Translations under genes and position numbers: made by a program
Shown here: one piece after another, positions 57,201-64,000 of the stretch
Position numbering within the stretch: the first letter of the stretch is position 1
Layout: each line of letters opens with the position of its first letter
The notes under the pieces: generated by a model
The model's input: the letters and a program-made list of their open reading frames with translations, nothing else
Databases searched by the model: none
Told to the model about the DNA's origin: nothing
Source of the DNA: Zizania palustris
Lineage: Eukaryota; Streptophyta; Magnoliopsida; Poales; Poaceae
Direction: 5' to 3'
NCBI GenBank assembly: GCA_019279435.1
Contig: JAAALK010000284.1
Span: forward strand, 24,110,390 to 24,174,389
Length of the DNA: 64,000 nt

Positions 57201-58882
57201 TCTAAGGCAACTTGATTCACCATGGACTTCTTGATTCTTCTTTCCGCCATACTGAATGAGACGACTGCTCCATCTTCACTGGTCAAAGTAACTCTTTTGC
57301 TGGCACAATCAATCATGACCTTGTGCTTAAATAGCCAACTCATCCCTAGGATGACATCAAGGCCCTTGCATTCGATCAGAACAGGATCTACCCAAAACTT
57401 TTCTCCTTCTATCTCTATCTGCACCCTCGGGCTAAATAAGACAGTCGGGGTTTGCTTCCCAGGAGTGATTATTACCATGGGCTTAGATAAAGGCACAGTC
57501 TTCAATTTATGCTTCTTTACAAATGATGCAGATATAAAAGAATGTGTTGCTCCTGAATCAAACAAAACGACTGAAGTAATAGAATTGACAGAAAACATAC
57601 CCAATACCACTTCTGGTGCCTCATGAGCTTCTTCTGCGGTGACATGATTCACTCGAGCACGGACCGCGGGATTGGTAACCGGCGGAACTGGAAGCTGAGG
57701 GCGCTTCGGATGTGGACAAGCGTTGGAATAATGCCCCACTTCACGACAATTGAAACACACAACTGTCTTCCCATTTTTATCCTTCAACACATCTCCCTTC
57801 TGAGCTGTAGACTGAACTGGTGCGGGAGCTGATGGAAGAGGTGGATGAGGCACTGCAGTACTAGGGCCACTAACAGTTGGGGGCCGAGGAGCTGGTCGAG
57901 GCTGATAACTCGGTGCAACTGGAGCTGGCATAGGGCGAGGCCTCTGGCTGCTGCCCTGCTGGTATCGAAAAGCGATCATCTTGTGTTTCTTCTGCTCAAC
58001 TCTGTTATACTCGGACTCCTGGATAATTGCTTTATTTACCAACTTCTGAAAATCAGCATGATCGGAGGCGAGCAAGAGAGGCTTCAATTCATCCTTCACG
58101 CCTCTGACAAACTTTTCCTACTTGTCAGCATCTGTGCGAACATCCTCTGGTGCATATCGCGCCAAGTGATTAAACTCATGCAAATACTCCGTGATCGTCC
58201 TGCTGCCCTGGTACAAATCACGGAACTCCTGCTTCTTTAATGCCACAAGGCCGGAAGGAATGTGGGTGGCACGGAAGGTGGCTGTGAACTCTGCCCATGT
58301 GACTACATGGTTGGCCGGCTGGGAGTCCTGGAAATTATCCCACCACTCAGCGACGGGTCCCTGAAGCTGGTGAGTCGCGAAGGCAACTCGCTCACGATCA
58401 GAACACTGCAACAGATCCAACTTCTTACTAATGGTTCGCAACCAATCTCCTGCCTCCATGGGATTTGTGGAGCTGGAGAAGATATGAGGCCGGACTCGCA
58501 GAAACTCAGACAACTGTGAAGCAGGTGCTGGAGCGGGAACTGGTGCAGGAGCAGGTGCAGGCGCAGGGGCTGGTGCGGGTGCCTGGCGATCTCGCTCCAA
58601 TATCTGCTGCTGAAGCTGATGAAGTTGGTCCTGCTGCCTCTGCATTTGTGCCATCAGTGCAGCCATCATGTTATTCTGATTGATCATGACCTCCGCAAGA
58701 GTTGGATTATTGGGCGCAGGAGGTGGTCCCATTTGACGAGGGCCTGTGTTGCCCCAGCTGGGCCCACCCAAACTGCGCAGAATCCGGTTGGCCTCTGCTG
58801 CCGGAATCCTGTTTGCCTCGGTTGCCGGGTTGGCTCTTTCAGCATTGCTGTTCTCAGGGACATCGCTCGGATTGGCAGCCAT
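54275..58882 (-). pseudogene. gag-pol: gag-pol of element G (two in-frame stops)
   Basis: A single minus-strand frame of 1536 codons from ATG 58882 to TAA 54275, interrupted only by TAG 58118-58120 and TGA 54863-54865. Gag: Pro/Ala repeat near residues 100-120, then EAGDWLRTISKKLDLL and EWWDNF of the gag fold; CCHC knuckle CFNCREVGHYSNAC near 57755-57715. Protease VLFDSGATHSFI. RT with FIDDILIYS. RNase H with YCDASRLGLGCVLMQ and a DHKSLKYIF box. Integrase: H-H-C-C finger (HPGSTKMYQ ... CDTCQRVK), then MDFITGLP, SDRGSQFTS and DGQTERVNQ, so D, D and E are all present. C-terminal chromodomain-like segment, FVGPFLVIG then EKPVCILGTRERV and VQWSNHSPEEATSE. Apart from the two stops it looks whole. 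Confidence 0.93.
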
Positions 58883-59246
58883 CTGCTAAGAAGGTCAACG
58901 AATTTTCCCGGGAAGATAAAACCAAAAACTTAGAATAGCGTGAAAAAAGGGGTTAAATAACAAGAAAACATACACTTACAAACAAACAAACATACACAAA
59001 CAAGCACACTAACAAGCAACCTAACAAGCGAGACTAACGACTACGGAAGCGACGTTCTAAGGCCCATCTGCATCTCACTCAAAACTACATGCTACAAAAA
59101 TTTTGAAGTTTAGAGAAGCGTCAGAATAGAATAAAAGAAAATTTTAGATGAGAAGTATAACCAAACAAAGTTTTAAAATATATATATCTTAGAATCTTTT
59201 AAAAATAGTTCTTATCAATGGTCCAGGGGCTTCCTACAGTCGAGTC
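58883..59246 (-). other. Leader of element G
   Basis: Untranslated sequence between primer site and gag start. It is AC-rich on the plus strand with repeated ACAAACAAAC-type units near 58975-59030 and a short (TA)n near 59178. I see no gene here. Confidence 0.6.
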
Positions 59247-59259
59247 GGCTCTGATACCA
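59247..59259 (-). other. Primer-binding site of element G
   Basis: The minus strand reads TGGTATCAGAGCC, 3 bases from the LTR, complementary to initiator-Met tRNA. It is the same primer as the copia family around it. Confidence 0.9.
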
Positions 59260-59262
59260 TCT

Positions 59263-62196
59263 TGTCACGCCCGAATTCAAAAAGAACTCGAACCTTTATT
59301 AATACTCAAAAATATCCAAACAACAAGATGTTCATAAACCGACGACGCATAACGAAATTAAAACATAGTACGTAGCTCATGGGCTACACTTATTACAAAC
59401 TCAAATAAATGCGGAAGCGAAACAAAAGCGCCTGAAGAACATCTCGATCCCAAAATCCGACACCTCGACTGGGTCGCTACTCCTGGACTTCATCCTCTTG
59501 ATAATAAGCATCTAAAAAAAGTAATCAACGGGGATGAGTACAAAGGTATTCAACAAGCCACAGATATGCATATAATGAAGGCTAAATAACAAAGGAGCAT
59601 ATTCTAGGCTTGTTTGCATAAATGAGCATGTTTAATGTTGTTTAAGCTTTAGTGAGCAAAATTAAAATATGAATATAAAATGCTGAAGTAAATATGAGCA
59701 ATAACTATCCACTACCTCGAGTTGCACACCTGTGCCAACTCGCTCTTTCAACCCATTCCATCATGTTCAATGCTTTCACACACAAATGCAGAAATAAATG
59801 CTAACTGCGGAGAACATCACTAGGCCGCCCATGACCGTGGGCACGGCTTTTCGAAAAGTTTATACTCTGATCAGAGGTGTACTACTTTACCCACAAGGCA
59901 CAAAACCGGTGTGCACCAGGATACCACCACGGTACCCTGACCAAGTTCATGCCAAAACCCGTCATATGAATTGACTCAGCAAGAGGACAACCACACCAGG
60001 TTTCGCCCACGCTCCACTGAGATCTCACCCGAAAATCATGGGTAGACCTCGATTGGTAGACGTAGACCCCCTTTTGTGCCTCGTCGGACCAAGCCACCAC
60101 CTGGCACTCCGGGTTAAGTGAACTCGTCCCCTCCGCTCGGTGCATCAAGCTGAATCGACCCATACTTCGGATTAGGCCTTACCCATTAGACTTGTGGTCA
60201 GTACTGTTATGCTTCGCAACAGATCCCACAGACCGGTCCTTTTAGTGCCCCGGGTGCGACTAACCAATGTCCGAGCTTGCACCCGGAACCCACCATGCTC
60301 AATGCAACACCATTCTCCAAGATTTCGAGTAACACAACTCAGAATCACAATGAGACAAGATATAACAAAGATATAGAGACGATCCACCTGTCTAGTAATA
60401 AATATAAATTTTAACGCTAGCAAGTGTGCCTCTACTTTAGAGCACTAACTAATAAAGTTTATAAGGCGACAAGGAGAACGGAATACAAAGCATGGCTTAG
60501 GTTTGCACAACAGGGTTTGAACTAAACTTTAACTAAATAATTAAAAGTGTAAACTAATGCATTTATTAGCCTATGGGTTTTAGCAATAATTAATAAAAAT
60601 GGGTTCAACATGATCAACTATTTCCACGGAAATGAATCTATGACTTGCCTGGATCCTCGTAATACTGGTATGGATCTGCAGCAGGAAAAGATGACTCCTC
60701 GGTAGCCTCGACGTCGACTAGACATGCAAACCGAGGAAAACAAATTAAAACAGTATAAAAACAGCATGAACAGTACAATTAAATGGCATGAAATTAAATA
60801 GAATAATTTTCTGGATTTTCTAAAATTTGAATGGGCAAAATCCGAGTTAAAATGAATTTACTATGAATTTTTGAAGTTTAAAGGGTTTTCTGGAATTTTA
60901 TAAATCATTTTTTTTTGAAATTAAAACAGCCCTGGTCCATGGTGGACCGAACCCACCGCGCACCAGGCCACTGTTGGCGTGGACCAGGCCGTTCTTGGCC
61001 GCACGATCCGGATCAGACGGCTGGCGAGGAGGCGGGGGAGTTAATGAAAATCGACGGCCAGGATTGGCCGATACCGGTCAACCGGAGTCAAAGCCATCCG
61101 GGCCATCGGTTTCATCTTCTAATCTCGGCCGTCCACGCCAGATCCGACGGCCCACCACGAATCCGGCACACACGCGGCACGAGGAAGCCAGGGGGCTTCT
61201 TCCCCGGCGCCGGCCGGACGGCGATGAGCGGCGCACGACTGCGGCGATCGACGGAACTCGCATCTAAGCGCAAAAATGGAACGAGTAGGAGAAGGGGAAT
61301 CCGAGGATACCTAAGTGGGCGGCGGCGAGTGCTTGATGGTGGCCGGCGACAAGAAGAAGCGGCGAGCTCCTCGGGTTGGAGAGGGCGGCGGCGATTAGGT
61401 GACGGGGAAGCCAAGCCGAGGCGATGCCGGGGTAGGCCTCGCGACGGGGAACCCGAAGGGGTAGGTGGCGACGGCTAAGGCGGTGGCTAGCGGTGGCGGT
61501 TGGCGACTGGGCGCAGAAACAGAGCCGGCGGAGGCGAGCGCGCGCAGGCGAATTCTGGCGAGGGGGAGGCGGGGGTGCGGCGATTGTAGATGGATTCGGG
61601 TGTGGCGCAATTTATAGAGGTCGAGCGAGGGGTTTTCGGGGGCCCTAGACGCATGCGGCGGCGACCAGCAGAAGCGGAGGAGGAGGTTGGGGGCGGCGCG
61701 CGGCTTAGAGAAAAAAGGGGAAGGGATAAGGAAGGCGGGCCTGACATGCGGACCCGGGGCGGCAGTGAGCGCGCGAGAGCTGGCGGGTGGGACCCGCTGG
61801 CCAGAGAGGGAGAGGGGAGGGCTGCGAGCGGCGCTGACAAGAGGGGCCCACGGGTCAGAGAGAGGCGGCGCGCTAGCGGGCTGGACTGGGCCGGCCAGGG
61901 GGTTTGGGGGTTGCGGCCCACTAAAGGTTTTAAATTATTTTTCAAATAAAAATAAATCAGGAAATTGGTTTTGAAGTTTAAAATATGAATTTGAATCTCA
62001 AAAATTTTGAAATAATTTTGTAAAATATTTCAAGGTGTCAGGATTCCTCCAAAATTATAAAAACTTTAAAATTCGAAATTTATCTCAATGTTTTTAATTG
62101 AAAGATCCTCTCTGCTTTTAGAAAATTTTGAATTCAAATTTGGTTTTAAAATTTCAAAATCTCAGGTTTGCAGTTAGTTTAAATACGGGTGTTACA
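59263..62196 (-). repeat. 5' LTR of element G (right side)
   Basis: 2934 bp, partner of 51329-54262. In the element's direction U3 is about 0.58 kb (62196 to the TATA at 61616), so about 2.3 kb of R-U5 follows. The transition from AT-rich U3 to the GC-rich promoter/leader block is sharp. Confidence 0.93.
61611..61616 (-). promoter_or_regulatory. TATA box in 5' LTR of element G
   Basis: CTCTATAAATTG on the minus strand inside a GC-rich block, with CT-rich leader sequence downstream. This is the likely core promoter of the element. Confidence 0.7.
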
Positions 62197-62201
62197 GAAC
62201 C

Positions 62202-62671
62202 CCAAGCCTTAACCACATCCCAAGAAGCCCACCTATCATTGTGAGTACTGTCAGAGAGATGGGCATCTTGCGGAGTTTTGCTTCAGGAGGAAGCGGGTTG
62301 AGAGAGCAGAGAGAGCTCGTGGTGGTCAGGAGCAGTTCTACCAGCAGGGTGGTAGACTGCGTGTTCCTTCACACGGGGAGAGGCTAGAGGCCAGGCCGCG
62401 TCGTGTAGGTGGTGGTAGAGGAGATGGCTTTCTTGCCCGTGCTCCAGTTGGTGGTGTCCGTTCCGGCAGAGTTCCAGGCCATGTTGGCTACGGTCCTGGA
62501 CCTCGTGACCGCAGGTTTAGGTAGAACCGAGGACCGCGCTTTGAGCCGCGTTTTGGTCCAAATTCTCATGATGATTTCTGCTTTCCGTCTTTTGAGCAGA
62601 TGGCTCGACACTGGTTTAGCTCTTTTGCTAAACCTAGTGCCGGACCATTTGCTCCCACTTACAGCCACTGA
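62202..62671 (+). pseudogene. gag: gag of element D, 3' part (after insertion of G)
   Basis: It continues the frame of 49045-51328 after the duplicated GAACC. TAA at 62210-62212 replaces the CAA of B. The second CCHC knuckle (CEYCQRDGHLAEFC) is intact near 62240-62281, unlike B. Arg/Gly-rich tail follows. The conserved closing TGA is at 62669-62671, overlapping the start of the pol frame. CAG is kept where B has the TAG at 21068. Confidence 0.88.
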
Positions 62672-64000
62672 TTGTGCAGGATCGGGGATTGGAGGACGTG
62701 TGGATCATGGACTCAGGATGTTCTCACCACATGACGGGACATCGCAGATGGTTCTCCAGTCTCACTCCCCCGAGCTCCAAAGAATACATCACATTCGGGA
62801 ACAGTGGTCAAGGGAAGGTAAGTGGCATAGGCTCAATTCGCATTTCAGATCATTTCTCTTTGAAGAATGTTGCTTTAGTTAAAAATCTGAACTTTAACTT
62901 AATTTCTGTTTCGCAACTTCTTGAGGATGGTTTGGAAGTGCGTTTTAAGAAGGGCAATTCTTCTGTGTTTGATTCTAGAGGGTCTTTAGTTTGCCAGATT
63001 TTACCTTTCGGTAAAGTTTTTCGAATTGACTTCTCTAGTTCCTTTGGCCCTTCTCGGTGTTTTATTGCTGGATCTTCTTCTAAGCTATGGAAGTGGCATA
63101 GGAGGTTAAGTCATTTGAGTTTTGATCTGCTAGTCAGGTTAAGCTCTATGGACCTCATCCGAGGATTGCCCAAGCTTAAAATAGAGAAAGATCTAGTTTG
63201 CCATCCCTGTCGTCATGGGAAAATGGTTGCCGCATCCCACTCACCTGTGACTCAGGTGATGACTTCATATCCGGGTGAGCTGTTACATTTGTACACTGTA
63301 GGTCCAGCTCGGGTACACTCAGTCGGTGGGAAGTGGTATGCACTTGTGATTGTTGACGACTTTTCTCGATTCTCGTGGGTTTTCTTTTTGGAGTCTAAGG
63401 ATGAAATGTTTCAGTTTGTTCATGACCTGATTTTGAAGCTAAAGAATGAGAACAATGGTCGGATGCGAGCAATTCGCTCCGACAATGGCTTTGAGTTCAA
63501 AAACTCTCAGTTCGTCAGCTTTTGTAGTGATCAGGGTCTGGACCATCAGTTTTCTTCTCCTTATACTCCCCCACAGAACGGCGTTGTGGAACGAAAGAAC
63601 CGCACGCTAGTTGAGATGGCCAGGATGATGCTCGATGAGCACAAGACTCCGAGGCGTTTTTGGGCTGAATCCATGAACACGGCCTGCTATCTGGCCAACC
63701 GCATTTTTCTTCGAGCTTACCTTGGTAAGACATCATATGAATTGCGGTTTGGCAGACAGCCCAAGGTGAGCCACTTGCGAGCGTTTGGCTGCAAGTGCTT
63801 TGTGCTCAAGAAGGGAGGGCATTTGGATAAGTTTGAGTCTCGTTGCTGGGATGGTGTTTTTCTTGGTTATGCATTGCATTCTCGAGGTTTCCGTGTTTGG
63901 AAACTCGAAACCCAGCAGCTTGTCGAGACTTGCGAAGTTTCATTTGATGAGTCCTTGCCTTCTTTGACTCCTTTTGAGCCTTCTGGTGATGATGAGCTCG
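62638..64000 (+). CDS. pol: pol of element D, open to window end (partial)
   Basis: The frame opens right after a TAG at 62635 and has no stop through 64000, about 454 codons, which is easy to miss because it runs off the window. Protease MDSGCSHHMTG near 62707. Integrase zinc finger from about 63090 (HRRLSH, then CHPCRH). The first catalytic Asp (LDTVGP in A and B) is Tyr here: GAC to TAC at 63292-63294. The second Asp (RSDNGFEF, near 63476) and Glu (NGVVERKNR, near 63580) are present. The window ends in the Ser/Glu-rich linker before RT. The frame is open but the integrase is probably inactive. Confidence 0.88.

Larger units (their letters stand above)
51329..62196 (-). mobile_element. Element G: Ty3/gypsy chromovirus, both LTRs present
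   Basis: A 10.9-kb element in minus orientation inside the gag of D. Both LTRs are exactly 2934 bp. Target duplication GAACC is perfect (51324-51328 and 62197-62201). Internal region is 5000 bp: primer site, a single gag-pol frame of 1536 codons with two in-frame stops, then purine tract. RT-before-integrase order shows gypsy, and a C-terminal chromodomain-like segment points to a chromovirus of Tekay/Del type. By eye the LTRs differ at about 60 sites (about 2%), mostly transitions, so the insertion is recent. D must be at least as old. Confidence 0.93.
47059..64000 (+). mobile_element. Copia element D (Sirevirus type), split by G, runs off the window
   Basis: 5' LTR, primer site, gag interrupted at 51328 by gypsy element G, gag resumed at 62202, then pol open to the window end. 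It is the closest relative of B: LTRs and gag align almost without gaps. CACTC (47054-47058) is the left target duplication; the right copy is outside. It is inserted in the antisense frame of element F. Confidence 0.9.

Overview
The window is a grass-type (Poaceae) nuclear genomic segment. It has one recognisable host gene, at about 4.1-5.3 kb, and the rest is almost wholly layered transposable elements. I see no bacterial, organellar or CRISPR-like content. The grass assignment is an inference. It rests on nested Ty1/copia elements of Sirevirus type, a Tekay/Del-like chromovirus, a Tat/Retand-like Ty3/gypsy remnant, CACTA and hAT elements, and a GC-rich LTR promoter.

Layout. 1-2881: old Ty1/copia remnant with its 3' LTR. 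3776-3894: short foldback (MITE-like). 4155-5211, minus strand: four-exon host gene for a 174-residue protein with a hydrophobic C-terminus. From 5786: left terminus of one CACTA-like element. 7092-30021: a second CACTA element, with matching ends and a 3-bp duplication (GAA/GAA). Inside it lies copia element A (7550-28248), and inside the 3' LTR of A lies copia element B (16375-27585, duplication CTCGT). 30996-31561: a hAT-type MITE with an 8-bp duplication. 32150-35964: third copia element C, cut off by E. 35965-41699, minus strand: gag-only LTR element E, missing the end of one LTR. 41700-47058: Ty3/gypsy remnant F with gag, protease and a multi-exon antisense reading frame. 47059 to the window end: fourth copia element D, whose gag is split by a complete Ty3/gypsy chromovirus G (51329-62196, two 2934-bp LTRs, duplication GAACC).

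Elements A-D are one family. They share an initiator-Met primer-binding site, a long gag with zinc knuckles and an acidic/coiled-coil middle, gag ending in TGA with pol in the -1 frame, a copia-order pol (protease, integrase, RT, RNase H), about 1.3 kb of 3' non-coding sequence with several AGGGGGAG tracts, and LTRs of about 1.4-2.0 kb. These are Sirevirus hallmarks. None of the complete coding regions is intact. Many of the premature stops are CAG to TAG or CTGG to CTAG, as expected from deamination of CHG-methylated DNA. The pol of D is still open to the window edge but has lost an integrase catalytic Asp.

I did not find a new functional system. The most unusual items are the fully resolved insertion nest, the CHG-type decay, the conserved non-coding block and gag/pol arrangement of the copia family, the palindrome-rich LTRs of two families, the internally repeated CACTA, and the antisense spliced frame in F.
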